A DNA stretch of 50,096 nucleotides from a bacterium (GCA_030425045.1 JAUHVL010000024.1:1-50096), one strand, 5' to 3'; positions 34,740-44,474 are shown, numbered from the stretch's first letter. Numbers and translations: made by a program. The notes: generated from the sequence alone by a model not told the origin.

Positions 34740-35956
34740 TGGGTTTTCAAAAATTAAATGATCGATTTATTTTAGAGCAGTCAGATAATATCGTAGACTT
34801 AATTGAGTGTTATGATCTCGGTAATTGTCCGGTCTATGTCTATGATATCGATGGTCTTGATCAAAGAATTTCAGAGTTTAAAAACGTCGTACCTCCGAAT
34901 ACTGAAATACATTATGCTCTCAAGGCAAATTGTAATAAGCACGTTCTTCAGTCAATTAAGTCTCAAGGTGTTGGTCTTGATGTGGTTTCTGGAGGGGAGT
35001 TAAAGCAAGGACTCGAAGCTGGTTTTAAAGCGTCAGATATTGTTTTTTCTGGAGTGGGAAAAACAGTTAATGAAATAGAATTGGCCATCAATGAAGGGGT
35101 AAAACAAATCAATGTTGAGTCGGTTCAAGAGTTGGAAAGAATCTGCTTTCTCTCTCGTAAGCTTAATAAACCAATAAATGTAGCTTTTAGAATGAATCCC
35201 GATGTCGATGCGAAAACTCACCCTTATATCACCACTGGGTTTCGTGAAAATAAATTTGGAATGGATTTTCTTGAGATCTCTAACCTTGTTGAGATCTTAA
35301 AAAATAATAAGAATGTACACCTCTCTGGTCTTACCATGCATATTGGTTCTCAATTAAGAGATATCAAACCACTTGAGGACGCAACAAAGAGACTTCTTAG
35401 TTTATGGGACGAACTGATTTCGCAAGGCCATAAACTAGAAACTCTCGATCTCGGGGGAGGTCTTGGTATTGATTATAAAGACTCAACGGAGTCTGATTTA
35501 GCAAATATTCAACTTTATGGTGAAATGTTAAAAAGTCTTTTAAAAGATTTTAACGGTCGTATTATTCTCGAGCCGGGGAGAATTCTCGTTGCTAGATTTG
35601 GTGCTCTCATCACAAAGATTCAATATATAAAAGAAAATCGCTTCAAAAACTTTGCGATTGTCGATACGGGAATGCATCATTTGATGAGACCTTGTCTTTA
35701 CCAAGCCTATCATCGCATAATTCCTCTCAAATTTGATTCTTCTCATGCTTCTGATGAAAAACTTTACGATATTGTAGGACCAATTTGTGAGTCATCAGAT
35801 GTACTGGGTAAAGATCGATTGATGGGACATCTAAGACAAGATGATTATTTGGCCGTTTGTGATGTAGGAGCATACGGGCACGTTATGGCCAATAATTATA
35901 ATACTCATGGTCTTCCAATAGAGCTGGCCTATTCTAAAGGTCAGTTGTTAAAATAA
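34739..35956 (+). CDS. lysA: Diaminopimelate decarboxylase
   Basis: 405 residues, a fold type III PLP enzyme. The Schiff-base lysine is Lys62 in IHYALKANCN; HIGSQLRD and DLGGGLGIDY are conserved PLP-phosphate-binding blocks, EPGRILVA follows, and the C-terminal GPICESSDVLG holds the active-site Cys contributed across the dimer. It makes L-lysine from meso-diaminopimelate, the last step of the pathway. The start overlaps the lysC stop by one base. Confidence 0.97.
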   Translation: MGFQKLNDRFILEQSDNIVDLIECYDLGNCPVYVYDIDGLDQRISEFKNVVPPNTEIHYALKANCNKHVLQSIKSQGVGLDVVSGGELKQGLEAGFKASDIVFSGVGKTVNEIELAINEGVKQINVESVQELERICFLSRKLNKPINVAFRMNPDVDAKTHPYITTGFRENKFGMDFLEISNLVEILKNNKNVHLSGLTMHIGSQLRDIKPLEDATKRLLSLWDELISQGHKLETLDLGGGLGIDYKDSTESDLANIQLYGEMLKSLLKDFNGRIILEPGRILVARFGALITKIQYIKENRFKNFAIVDTGMHHLMRPCLYQAYHRIIPLKFDSSHASDEKLYDIVGPICESSDVLGKDRLMGHLRQDDYLAVCDVGAYGHVMANNYNTHGLPIELAYSKGQLLK

Positions 35957-35983
35957 GATAAATTTAAACATAGGAAGGAATCT

Positions 35984-36373
35984 ATGAAAGCTATGCAAGA
36001 AGACATTGCAAAACTTCTGTTACGATTATTTTTTGGTCTCTCCATGCTTTTCGCTCATGGAATGCCGAAACTTTTAAGTTTCTCTGAAAAAAAAGACGTT
36101 TTTCCTGATCCCTTAGGTTTGGGAAGCTCACTCTCTTTAGGATTGGCCATCTTTGCAGAAGTGCTTTGTGCCGGTCTTATTACTCTAGGTGTTTTCACAA
36201 GGTTTACAGTCATTCCTCTGGTTATCACGATGTTAGTTGCTGCTTTTATTGTTAAAGCAGGAGCACCTTTTGCAAAAAAGGAATTAGCGTTAGCATTTCT
36301 TTTTGGTTATGCCGCCATTGGGCTGTTGGGACCTGGGGCTTTTTCAATAGATAAATTTCTTAAAAGAACCTAA
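35984..36373 (+). CDS. DoxX-family integral membrane protein
   Basis: 129 residues with four predicted transmembrane helices (about 10-27, 47-67, 72-92, 100-122). Typical DoxX/YphA blocks are visible: LLLRLFFGLSMLFAHGMPKL at the N-terminus, then FAEVLCAGLITLGVFTRFT and a C-terminal GLLGPGAFSID. DoxX proteins sit in the inner membrane; some take part in thiosulfate or quinone-related redox chemistry or in stress resistance, but for most the role is unknown. The gene follows lysA by 27 bp with a strong AGGAAGGAA ribosome site and may be cotranscribed. It overlaps the convergent capA-like gene by 4 bp. Confidence 0.88.
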   Translation: MKAMQEDIAKLLLRLFFGLSMLFAHGMPKLLSFSEKKDVFPDPLGLGSSLSLGLAIFAEVLCAGLITLGVFTRFTVIPLVITMLVAAFIVKAGAPFAKKELALAFLFGYAAIGLLGPGAFSIDKFLKRT

Positions 36374-37524
36374 TAACATTCATAATTGGTACGAACACGT
36401 TGACCTCTCGTCAGTCGTCGTTCGTACCCCAGCATATTTCCAATATAGCTGAGAACTCTATCTTTAGTATCGTTAAGATCCATAAGACCATCGACTCTTA
36501 AAAAATGTTCATCTGTCCAGTTTCTCATATAGGCTGGCACGTATCGTACGCCATTAATCCATGTTTTTCCGTTTCTTTTAGTAAGGCCTAAAAAGAAAAT
36601 GATGGTCGCTCTTTTTTCAAAACCACTTTGGCTACTCACAAAATTTCCAAGAGAGTAAATCACCATAGTTTCTCTTCCATCTTTGGTGACGTATTTTTCC
36701 CAAGGCTGGAGTACATGAGGGTGTGAACCAATAATGGCCGTCGCTCCTGCATCAAGCCATTTCTTTGCGTAACGTTTCTGTCTTTGATTTGGACTTGTTT
36801 TATATTCGTTACCCCAATGAGGTGTTACGATAATAGCATCGGCATGTCCCTTTAAAGAGGTGACAAGGTTTTCAACAGAATTATCTCTGAAACAATAGAG
36901 GACTTGATTATACTTGTCTTTAAAGCCATTTGTTTCATAGGTACAGGCAATCCAAGCTATTTTGATTCCTTTTGATTCTGTAAAAGTATAAAAAGGCCGT
37001 GATTGGTTTTCTCTCTCTCTTGTTCCAAAAAAGGGGAGTCTTGCATCTTCAAGGGCCTCTATGGTGAGATCAATTCCTTTAGAGTAACGATCGATAGAAT
37101 GATTATTGGCCGTAGAGACGATATCAATATCACTATCGATAAGATCATCAATGAGCTGAGGATGATAATTAAACATGGGATAGCTGGTATAAACAGAAGT
37201 GTATTTTTCCCTGCAATCAGCACCTACATAATTTCGTTCGCTACTAGCGAGCTTACCATTACATTGCAAATTTCTAGCAACGGTTCCCTCTAAGTTGGCG
37301 TAGGCGATATCTGCTTCTTTGAAATAGGGGATGGCCTGCTCCCACAGAGACATAAATCCCGATCTCTTTTCAAATGCCTGTGCTTGCAATGGTCCATGGA
37401 GTAGGAGATCACCCACAGCGGAGATGGTGATTTTTTGTCCACGCTCACACGCATTAGAGAATTTTAAATTAGGATCATTAGAATAGGAAAATCCTATTAG
37501 GATAGAAAACAACAACTTCAACAT
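36370..37524 (-). CDS. CapA-family exported metallophosphatase-like protein
   Basis: 384 residues with a signal peptide (about 1-15). The CapA/PgsA fold is visible: ISAVGDLLLHGPL near the N-terminus, then YANLEGTVA, STANNHSIDR, VTPHWGNEY and IIGSHPHVLQPWE, which carry the Asp, Asn and His residues that form the metal site of calcineurin-like phosphoesterases, and VIYSLGNFVSSQ. Members function in poly-gamma-glutamate synthesis or as cell-envelope phosphoesterases. No capB or capC gene is nearby, so a general envelope role is more likely than polyglutamate synthesis. Confidence 0.9.
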   Translation of the reverse strand: MLKLLFSILIGFSYSNDPNLKFSNACERGQKITISAVGDLLLHGPLQAQAFEKRSGFMSLWEQAIPYFKEADIAYANLEGTVARNLQCNGKLASSERNYVGADCREKYTSVYTSYPMFNYHPQLIDDLIDSDIDIVSTANNHSIDRYSKGIDLTIEALEDARLPFFGTRERENQSRPFYTFTESKGIKIAWIACTYETNGFKDKYNQVLYCFRDNSVENLVTSLKGHADAIIVTPHWGNEYKTSPNQRQKRYAKKWLDAGATAIIGSHPHVLQPWEKYVTKDGRETMVIYSLGNFVSSQSGFEKRATIIFFLGLTKRNGKTWINGVRYVPAYMRNWTDEHFLRVDGLMDLNDTKDRVLSYIGNMLGYERRLTRGQRVRTNYECY

Positions 37525-37556
37525 AAAACAACTTCAACTTTTTTAACGTTTTCAAC

Positions 37557-37573
37557 AAAGACACGAGGTCTTT
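37557..37573 (-). terminator. Small hairpin after ribH
   Basis: AAAGAC-N5-GTCTTT is a perfect 6-bp inverted repeat 14 bp after the ribH stop codon. No long T run follows in the direction of ribH, so this is a weak terminator candidate at best. Confidence 0.3.
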
Positions 37574-37586
37574 AAAATATTTTTTT

Positions 37587-38060
37587 CTAATTATTATTTC
37601 TTAATCTATCAACCACAGCGGCCATTTCGATGGCGCCTAATGCTGACTCCCAGCCTTTATTCCCGGCTTTTGTACCTGCCCTTTCAATGGCCTGCTCAAT
37701 TGTGTCCGTAGTAAGAACACCAAAAATAATAGGAACTCTTGTTTGCATAGAAGCAGTGGCCACACCTTTAGCTACTTCAGAAGCAACGAGGTCGTAGTGT
37801 GAGGTATTTCCTCTAATGACAGCTCCAAGTGTAATAATGGCATCAAAGTTTTTTGTTTCGGCCATCTCTAATGCAGTCATAGGAATTTCATAACTTCCAG
37901 GTACCCATGTTAGGGTAATGTCAGACTCTTCTCCGTCATGTCTTTTAATACAATCAAGAGCACCTTCAACTAATTTTGAAGTAATAAAATCATTAAATCG
38001 CCCAGCGACGATTCCAAATCTTCTGCCTTTTGCGTTTAATTTACCTTCAATAATTTGCAT
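37587..38060 (-). CDS. ribH: 6,7-dimethyl-8-ribityllumazine synthase
   Basis: 157 residues, the usual length. The substrate-binding [14 protein letters not shown], the PGSYEIP motif and the catalytic region [20 protein letters not shown] with its active-site His are intact, and the C-terminus carries [20 protein letters not shown]. The enzyme condenses 5-amino-6-ribitylaminouracil with 3,4-dihydroxybutanone phosphate, usually as a large icosahedral or pentameric assembly. It overlaps ribBA by 14 bp as last gene of the riboflavin operon. Confidence 0.97.
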   Translation of the reverse strand: MQIIEGKLNAKGRRFGIVAGRFNDFITSKLVEGALDCIKRHDGEESDITLTWVPGSYEIPMTALEMAETKNFDAIITLGAVIRGNTSHYDLVASEVAKGVATASMQTRVPIIFGVLTTDTIEQAIERAGTKAGNKGWESALGAIEMAAVVDRLRNNN

Positions 38061-39273
38061 CTGGTCCTTCCTTTAAGCTGCGTAGTTCTAAAAAATGCCC
38101 CATTTTTTCTTGTTTGGCCAATAAGTAGTTAAAGTTAACAGCGTTTGGCCTAATTTGGAGTGGAACTCTTTCACATATCTCGATACCGAGTTTATCTAAT
38201 TGTTGAATTTTATTAGGGTTGTTTGTAATTAGCCTGATACTTTTCCAGTCGAGAGTATTGAGGATCTTAGCCGCTTTTTCATAACTTCTTAGGTCTGACT
38301 CAAGCCCGAGTTGGTGATTGGCCTCAATCGTATCAAGACCTTTGTCTTGCCATTGGTAAGCTTTTAGTTTGTTCGCAAGACCTATTCCTCTACCTTCTTG
38401 TCTTAAATAAATAACAGCACCTTTGCCGTAGTCACTAATAAGTTTCAGTGATTCCTCGAGTTGGTTTCCACAGTCACAGCGAAGGGAGCCAAAAATATCA
38501 CCGGTAAGACATTCACTATGCACTCTAATAAGAGGAGTTTTATCTTCTTTACTTTCTTTTACGAGTGCTAGATTTTCTTGTCCGTCATTATCAAATAATT
38601 GAATTTCAAATTCTCCAAACTTCGTCGGAAGTTTGGTGCGAACAATATGATCTTTTTTATATTGAATTAAATCTTTAATCGTGATGATTTTTAGATCCCA
38701 CTCATTTGCCATTTGAAAGAGTCGATCTCTTCTGGCCATGGTTCCATCATCGTCTAATATTTCACAGATCACGCCGACTGGTGATCTCCCTGCAAGAATA
38801 GAGAGGTCAACGGCAGCTTCAGTATGGCCTGGTCTTTCTAGTACTCCACCAGATTTTGCAATCAAAGGAAAGATATGTCCTGGTCTCATAAAATCATCTG
38901 CGGTAACACCTTGGCTTGCAAGAAGCTTGACTGTTAGTGCACGGTCTTCCGCAGAGATCCCTGTTCCACCTGATGCCGCATCTACTGAAATGGTAAAAGC
39001 TGTATGATGAGAAGAATTATTTTGATCGACCATCATAGGAAGATTGAGCTGTTCGGCCCTGGTTTGAGTGAGGGGAGTACAGATCAGTCCTCGCCCGTAT
39101 TTGGCCATAAAGTGAATGTCTTCAGCAGTGATAAGATCTGCCGCCATCATTAAATCGCCTTCATTTTCACGATCTTCATCATCTAAAATAATGACCATTT
39201 TGCCGGCCTTTAGGTCGTCTATGGCCTCAGCGATTGAATGAAATTTTACGGCTTCTGTATTTTGATCAGACAT
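38047..39273 (-). CDS. ribBA: Bifunctional 3,4-dihydroxy-2-butanone-4-phosphate synthase / GTP cyclohydrolase II
   Basis: 408 residues in two domains. The N-terminal synthase (about 1-205) has the acidic loop [15 protein letters not shown] and GHTEAAVDL. The C-terminal cyclohydrolase II (about 206-400) has the zinc cysteines of [18 protein letters not shown] and the [10 protein letters not shown] motif. It supplies both precursors of riboflavin: ribulose 5-phosphate to the four-carbon unit, and GTP to the pyrimidine. Its start shares a base with the ribE stop region. Confidence 0.97.
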   Translation of the reverse strand: MSDQNTEAVKFHSIAEAIDDLKAGKMVIILDDEDRENEGDLMMAADLITAEDIHFMAKYGRGLICTPLTQTRAEQLNLPMMVDQNNSSHHTAFTISVDAASGGTGISAEDRALTVKLLASQGVTADDFMRPGHIFPLIAKSGGVLERPGHTEAAVDLSILAGRSPVGVICEILDDDGTMARRDRLFQMANEWDLKIITIKDLIQYKKDHIVRTKLPTKFGEFEIQLFDNDGQENLALVKESKEDKTPLIRVHSECLTGDIFGSLRCDCGNQLEESLKLISDYGKGAVIYLRQEGRGIGLANKLKAYQWQDKGLDTIEANHQLGLESDLRSYEKAAKILNTLDWKSIRLITNNPNKIQQLDKLGIEICERVPLQIRPNAVNFNYLLAKQEKMGHFLELRSLKEGPDANY

Positions 39274-39926
39274 TAATTAAAACCTTTCGATTTGATCCAG
39301 TTGATATCCAAATCTTCTTTATTATTAGCTTTTTTGCGTCCCATTAATAACATGCGTTCGATGTATTTAGCTACTAAATCTACTTCTATATTTACTTTTT
39401 TACCTACTTTTGCCCATTTTAGGGTCGTGCTATCCCAAGTATGGGGAATAACTGAGACCGTTAGCTCGTTTTGACTTAGATTTGCGATCGTTAGACTAAT
39501 TCCTTCTAAGGCAACAGAGCCTTCCTCAATAAAATATGCTGAAAGACTCTCTGGATACTGAACGCTTAGAAGGTAGTTCTTCCCCTGGTTAATGATTTTG
39601 GTGATCGTCCCTGTGCCGTTGACATGGCCTTGAACCAAATGTCCGCCTAGTCGATCAGATAACCTTAAGGCCAATTCCATATTTACAGGGTCGCCACTTT
39701 TAAGTTCAGACAAATTTGTTTTATCGAGAGTGCTTTCTACTGCTTGAGCAAAGAAAGTCTTCTCACTTTTCTTTATCACAGTCTGGCAAGCACCGTTTAT
39801 AGAGACAGAGTCATCAATTTCCATATCAGCTAATAAGTCATGAGACTCATATTCAAAGAGTCTTCCTTCTTTATTGGTCGTGATATTTTTTACAGTACCT
39901 ATTTCTTTAATGAGACCTGTGAACAT
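39273..39926 (-). CDS. ribE: Riboflavin synthase alpha chain
   Basis: 217 residues made of two similar lumazine-binding barrels, each beginning with a signature: MFTGLIKEIGTV at the N-terminus and LGGHLVQGHVNGTG at about residue 93. SINGACQTV and ALEGISLTI are the paired substrate-contact loops. The enzyme dismutates two lumazine molecules into riboflavin and the pyrimidine precursor. It overlaps ribD by 20 bp and ribBA by one base. Confidence 0.96.
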   Translation of the reverse strand: MFTGLIKEIGTVKNITTNKEGRLFEYESHDLLADMEIDDSVSINGACQTVIKKSEKTFFAQAVESTLDKTNLSELKSGDPVNMELALRLSDRLGGHLVQGHVNGTGTITKIINQGKNYLLSVQYPESLSAYFIEEGSVALEGISLTIANLSQNELTVSVIPHTWDSTTLKWAKVGKKVNIEVDLVAKYIERMLLMGRKKANNKEDLDINWIKSKGFN

Positions 39927-40998
39927 TATGTATCTCCAATACTGCTTGATTATTTAAAACTGACCACCGTGTTTCTCCAAACGAGAGGGCATCTTTAATC
40001 ATATGGTTATCTTCATTTTTATAGAGGGCATGACCGTTACCAAGAAGAATTGGATTTATATAGACGGTCATTAAGTCAAAGAGGTTTTGATCAATTATTG
40101 ATGTTAATAAAGTTGGTCCACCTTCTACTAAAATCGATGTAATCTTAAAGTCTCTATAGAGTGCTTTAAAGACTTCTTCGAGAGATAGGCCATTGATATC
40201 GATCCATTTTACATTTGTTTGTTCACTTACAGGTTTTGTTTTCGTCAGCACAATTGTTTTTTCTTTGAACTGATCCGTAAACAGATGTCCACGGTGATTC
40301 ATCTTATTAATATCTCCAAAAACAATACGATAAGGCGAACTTATTTCTTTTAGGCGAACAGTGAGTTTGGGGTTATCGGCAAGCTGAGTATTTCTTCCTA
40401 TAGCAACAGCATCGTAGTTTTGTCTTAAAAGATGGACTTGTTTTCTGGCATCTTGGTCGCTGATCCATTTGGAGTCATTTTCTAGACTCGCCATTTTTCC
40501 ATCAAGGGTTTGGGCCACTTTGATATGGATAAAAGGGAGGCCCCTTTGCATATTTTTAAAAAAGATACGATTAAGTTCAAGCCCTTCTTGTTCGCAAACA
40601 CCAGTCACCACTTCTATTCCAGACTCGCGCAGCATCTTTATGGCCTTACCTGAAACCATAGGGTTGGGATCGTAGTTAGCGATCACAATTTTTTTAATTT
40701 CAGCTTTGATAATTCTTTGAGCACAAGGAGGTGTTTGTTTATTGGTATGACAACAAGGCTCAAGGTTACAATAAAGTGTGGCCCCTTTTGCTAGTTTATC
40801 GTTGTCTAAGTTATTTAAAGCATGTGCTTCAGCATGAGCTCCACCATATTTTTGGTGGTAACCCTCTGATATGATGACGCCATCTTTGACAAGAACAGCT
40901 CCCACCAGTGGATTTGGAGAAACAAGACCTTGCCCTTTAGAAGCAAGTTCTAAGGTCTTCTTCATATAAAAAACATCTTCTTTATTGATATTTGTCAT
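39907..40998 (-). CDS. ribD: Bifunctional riboflavin deaminase/reductase
   Basis: 363 residues from the ATG ending at 40998 (GGAAG about 8 bp upstream); a GTG five codons earlier is possible. The N-terminal deaminase domain (about 1-145) has the zinc site GGAHAEAHAL with His55 and Glu57, and CNLEPCCHTNKQTPPC. The C-terminal reductase (about 150-360) has HIKVAQTLDGKMA and VEGGPTLLTS. It carries out the second and third steps from GTP. First gene of ribD-ribE-ribBA-ribH. I see no FMN riboswitch in the 130-bp gap upstream. Confidence 0.96.
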   Translation of the reverse strand: MTNINKEDVFYMKKTLELASKGQGLVSPNPLVGAVLVKDGVIISEGYHQKYGGAHAEAHALNNLDNDKLAKGATLYCNLEPCCHTNKQTPPCAQRIIKAEIKKIVIANYDPNPMVSGKAIKMLRESGIEVVTGVCEQEGLELNRIFFKNMQRGLPFIHIKVAQTLDGKMASLENDSKWISDQDARKQVHLLRQNYDAVAIGRNTQLADNPKLTVRLKEISSPYRIVFGDINKMNHRGHLFTDQFKEKTIVLTKTKPVSEQTNVKWIDINGLSLEEVFKALYRDFKITSILVEGGPTLLTSIIDQNLFDLMTVYINPILLGNGHALYKNEDNHMIKDALSFGETRWSVLNNQAVLEIHNVHRSH

Positions 40999-41129
40999 TT
41001 CCAGTACTTCCACTCCATGGCATTTTTACAACGCAATTGCCAAAAGGTCTATCAAGGAGCAAAAGTGATTGCAAGAAAGCTTGAAAAAATGTTATATCCA
41101 CCGGAATTTGCTTTTTAATAGGATAAGTT

Positions 41130-41534
41130 TTGCTTAAGAAGATATTGATATTACTTTTTATGATCTACGGTATGCATATTACCACAAGAGCAGAAGAAGG
41201 TCGTTTTAGTGTGGACACCATTGTTGAGTTTCCAAGGGAGACTTATATCTGTGGGCCATCAGTTATTTTAGGCCATGGCGAGAATGATCTTTTTATCTTT
41301 ATGAGTCCTACTTTTGAAGGCTGCAAAGATATTCACGAAATATGGGATAAAGACCTGCAGGATACACAAATCATTATTGAGCCTATAAAGGCATCGTTAG
41401 AAAATTTTGTCAGAATCAGACCTGGCGTAAATATGATTCCTGAAACATATGAATTTTTATGTGTTGATATTGTCGCCTATGATAAGCGAGAGTCTTCTAA
41501 ACTCTATGCTGTAGATTATTATATCTATAAATAA
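41130..41534 (+). CDS. Small secreted protein, unknown
   Basis: 134 residues from a TTG start with AGGA 6 bp upstream. A signal peptide (about residues 1-21) is followed by a strand-rich acidic domain with three cysteines (YICGPS, GCKDI, FLCVD). No family recognised. It is divergent from ribD and its last 38 bp overlap the 3' end of the radical SAM/aminotransferase gene on the other strand. Confidence 0.62.
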   Translation: MLKKILILLFMIYGMHITTRAEEGRFSVDTIVEFPRETYICGPSVILGHGENDLFIFMSPTFEGCKDIHEIWDKDLQDTQIIIEPIKASLENFVRIRPGVNMIPETYEFLCVDIVAYDKRESSKLYAVDYYIYK

Positions 41535-43455
41535 ACTCTTTTAAAATTCCCTTAATTTTAATGGCCATTAGTCTCGTCTGCTCAAGAGATAGAGTTGGGT
41601 CTATATCGAGTTTCAGTGTTGAGTTTAAAATTTGATAAGAGCTTAAAAAGTTAATCTTATGATATTTTTTAGTTGAAACATTCTTTAAAGGGTTAGTCTT
41701 TTCACTATAGGAAGCACGAGTGCCAAGAAAATCTCCCCACTTCCAAACGGCATGTGCTGGTCTCATGGAAACAGGCAAGCATTCAAATGAGTAGGCCATC
41801 ATTTTTTTACTGATAAAGGCAGCAAGTTTTGGGTTATCTAATGAAAAATGAAGAGCATGATGGCATTCGCCATTTTGATCATGTCCGCGTGGTATCATGA
41901 TTTCCTCTAACTCATGTAAAAAGATTTCTTTTCTCTCACGATAACAATTCATGATCATGTCGAGTTTTCCAAGCTGAACGTTGGCCAGGGCACCTGTAAT
42001 TTCAGAAACACGCATTGAGTGTCCTAAAAATGGAGTGATATGGTGAAACTTATCGTGATGAAGTTGATTGAATGAATATCCATGATCAGTACAGCAGAGA
42101 AGTCTTTCGTAGAGAATAGGGCATTTTGTGGCCACAATCCCGCCTTCGCCAGTGGTGATATTTTTATCAACATTTAAAGAGTAACAACCAATATCTCCAA
42201 AAGATCCTAAATACTGACCTTTGTATTTTCCTCCGATTGCTTGAGCAGTATCTTCGATAAGTTTAAGACTGTATTTCTCTTTTAAGGAAACGAGATCATC
42301 CATTGAGCACGGTAGGCCATCCATATGAACGGCAATGATTGCTTTTGTTTTTTCTGTAATAAGATTTTCACTTTCTTTTACGTTAATCGTTAAGGTTTCA
42401 TCGATATTAGCGATAACTGGTATGGCACCACGGTTGAGAATCGCGGCGGCTGTTGCGATATAAGTATAACTTGGAATGATGACTTCATCGCCTGGCCCAA
42501 TTTCTAAGGCCATGAGCGCAGCAATGAGAGCATTTGTTCCACTATTGATTAATACGGAACCATGAAAACCAAATTTTTCTGAAAAATTATTCTCAAACGT
42601 TTCACAGTGACTTTTTTCTTTTTGATAACGATAGAGTTTTTTACTTGTCAAAAGTTCAGTTAAGACCGTTACTTCCTTTTCATCGAGAAAGTGTTTGTTG
42701 GGTTTAATGACCTTTTGAGTGTCTGGTAAATCAGTGCGGTTGCATTTTGAGCAATTTGAGTATTTATGACGATGGCCTTTCGTGAGATCATTTCGAAAAT
42801 GAGTGTATTGATCGCTATTCCAAACTTCACTAAGAGAGTGTTCCTTTAGATTACCAAAGGTTAACTCTTGATGATAATCTTCAAAACAGCTTATGACATT
42901 TCCTTCAACTGAAATCGTCATGACGTAACTAGGGACGTGACAAGGTAAACGATTGTTAAAATGAATATTATCTTTAATGGGTAAGATTCCACCCCGATTG
43001 AAAAGATCGATCTCATCATATCTTCTAAAATTAACTTTTGCTTTTTGCTCTGGTGATAGATCTAAATAAACATCTTCAAAAGGATATTTCTTTTCTTGAT
43101 GATGTTTTGTGATAATAAATTGGTCAATAGAGCGATTGATACGATTAAATGTTTCAAGGTTATTAATTTTGCTTCCATTTGAATAGAGAACAAAGGTTGC
43201 CAAAGGAAGTTTTTCTCTCGCATATTCCGAAAACTGATAATAGTTTTTCGATAATAAGGGCTCATTGTAAAACATATAACTGAGTTTGCCTGTATAGTTA
43301 TGTTCAGAAAGCTCATCGATGATTTTTTTAAAAAGTTCAGGATCCATATCTCCCGTTTCAACTCTCTTAGAGATTGAATTTGGGCAGTACTCACAAGAAC
43401 GATTACAGTTGGTATTGATTTCAATTTCTATTTGTGAAGGTAGTTTACTACTCAT
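41497..43455 (-). CDS. Fusion of radical SAM/SPASM enzyme and DegT-type PLP aminotransferase
   Basis: 652 residues in one uninterrupted frame. N-terminal half (about 1-245): radical SAM cluster motif Cys17-x3-Cys21-x2-Cys24, the MFYNEP and YSNGSKI strands, and a SPASM-type auxiliary-cluster region with Cys172, Cys190, Cys235 and Cys238. C-terminal half (about 255-645): DegT/DnrJ/EryC1 aminotransferase with INSGTNAL, EVIIPSYTYIATAAA, IEDTAQAIGG (Asp402) and the PLP lysine Lys431 in CYSLNVDKNITTGEGG. Both active sites look complete. Members usually act on keto sugars or cyclitols. By analogy with BtrN and BtrS, the fusion may turn a secondary alcohol into an amine. It overlaps the upstream acyltransferase gene by 4 bp. 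Confidence 0.9.
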   Translation of the reverse strand: MSSKLPSQIEIEINTNCNRSCEYCPNSISKRVETGDMDPELFKKIIDELSEHNYTGKLSYMFYNEPLLSKNYYQFSEYAREKLPLATFVLYSNGSKINNLETFNRINRSIDQFIITKHHQEKKYPFEDVYLDLSPEQKAKVNFRRYDEIDLFNRGGILPIKDNIHFNNRLPCHVPSYVMTISVEGNVISCFEDYHQELTFGNLKEHSLSEVWNSDQYTHFRNDLTKGHRHKYSNCSKCNRTDLPDTQKVIKPNKHFLDEKEVTVLTELLTSKKLYRYQKEKSHCETFENNFSEKFGFHGSVLINSGTNALIAALMALEIGPGDEVIIPSYTYIATAAAILNRGAIPVIANIDETLTINVKESENLITEKTKAIIAVHMDGLPCSMDDLVSLKEKYSLKLIEDTAQAIGGKYKGQYLGSFGDIGCYSLNVDKNITTGEGGIVATKCPILYERLLCCTDHGYSFNQLHHDKFHHITPFLGHSMRVSEITGALANVQLGKLDMIMNCYRERKEIFLHELEEIMIPRGHDQNGECHHALHFSLDNPKLAAFISKKMMAYSFECLPVSMRPAHAVWKWGDFLGTRASYSEKTNPLKNVSTKKYHKINFLSSYQILNSTLKLDIDPTLSLEQTRLMAIKIKGILKEFIYRYNNLQHRV

Positions 43456-44474
43456 GAGGGTAAGTCCTGAAGCGTAACGTGAGGTAAGTCTCCGCTCATT
43501 TTAGTATTGGTGTAAATATTTTTAACCCAATTTTTCATGATTTTAAAAGTTGTTTCACAATCAACGTTTAAGGATGAATGTAAACGTAGTGAAAGAATAG
43601 TATGTCCATTCCAGTTTAGAACACCGGCAGCTACCGGGACAACTGCTGTAGCTAGTGAAATAGGAATCCATAAAAACTGATCGATTTCACTTTGGTTTTG
43701 GTGAGTGATATTTTTATTAGGCCATAGACCCAGGTTACTTAAAAAACCAAAAGCTTGATTCTTAGTTTTAGAAGCTAAGTAAAAGAGAAGTTTTTTAGGA
43801 ATATACTTTGGTAAAAGGGTGTATTGCCATGAGCCCCAGTGAAGATTTTCTCTGATAGCGTTATTTATTTCATCTTGAAGCTGACCCTCATGAATATCGT
43901 TTCCCGTATGAAGAACAAATGAAGAGGTAAAATTGCCAAAATCAAGTTTGTCTTTTTTCGTACGCATATTGATGGGAAGGATCCATTTTCTTCCATGATT
44001 ATTTTTAGTTAAATAGGGAAGACAAGCTTGATCGATTTGCGTTATGAGAAAACTAGAAAAATTTGTTTTTTTGGTTTCTGCTAGATGTGAGCTTTGTTCT
44101 TTTGTGAAGTAAGCATAGGCACATTCTTTATTTGCTCCTATATTTTGAAAGTTAATATCGTCTTTCCAAACATCATTCATTTTTCCCGCGTGAGAAAAAA
44201 AGCGGAACATGAGTTTTATTCGCTCCCATGGCCCTGGATCGCGACCAATAATTTGAAGAGGTAATCTTTTGATCTGGAATTGATTTTTCCTAAGAATATC
44301 GGCCAGCGCCCCGACCCCGTCAAAAGTACAATGTTTCCTTGTATGAATCGATATGGATTGATCTGTTAAGTTAAGTTTTAGATGATGAATATCTATCGAC
44401 TCACCAATGGCCTCAACGGCCTTGAATTTGAGACCAGACCATTCACATTCATGATTTTGAACAAGATCACTCAT
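43452..44474 (-). CDS. Short HxxxDG acyltransferase (CAT/condensation/PapA-like superfamily), copy 1
   Basis: 340 residues. The catalytic motif is His48-CTF-Asp52-Gly53 in RKHCTFDGVGAL, as in the CoA-dependent acyltransferase / condensation superfamily. RKWILPINMRTK, LHWGSWQYTLLP and AFGFLSNLGLWPN correspond to later conserved blocks; the last is the place of the DFGWG structural motif. In standard members the motif lies near residue 130, so this form lacks part of the N-terminal lobe. The copy at 44549 shares all these blocks. It should transfer an acyl group to an amine or alcohol. It ends 4 bp inside the radical SAM/aminotransferase gene, implying action on its product. Confidence 0.75.
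   Translation of the reverse strand: MSDLVQNHECEWSGLKFKAVEAIGESIDIHHLKLNLTDQSISIHTRKHCTFDGVGALADILRKNQFQIKRLPLQIIGRDPGPWERIKLMFRFFSHAGKMNDVWKDDINFQNIGANKECAYAYFTKEQSSHLAETKKTNFSSFLITQIDQACLPYLTKNNHGRKWILPINMRTKKDKLDFGNFTSSFVLHTGNDIHEGQLQDEINNAIRENLHWGSWQYTLLPKYIPKKLLFYLASKTKNQAFGFLSNLGLWPNKNITHQNQSEIDQFLWIPISLATAVVPVAAGVLNWNGHTILSLRLHSSLNVDCETTFKIMKNWVKNIYTNTKMSGDLPHVTLQDLPS

Noticed and set aside
36370-37524. Poly-gamma-glutamate capsule locus
   Set aside because: Only a CapA-type protein is present; capB and capC are missing, so capsule synthesis is not supported.
37507-37538. Short direct repeat ACAACTTCAAC near the start of the capA-like gene
   Set aside because: Two 11-bp copies 18 bp apart, partly coding; too little to call a regulatory repeat.
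40999-41129. FMN riboswitch upstream of ribD
   Set aside because: The short leader lacks the conserved RFN-element blocks; the riboflavin operon appears to be without one here.
41497-43455. Two separate genes joined by a missed stop
   Set aside because: The frame is continuous across the linker (about residues 245-260), with no internal start preceded by a ribosome site; read as a true fusion unless resequencing shows otherwise.
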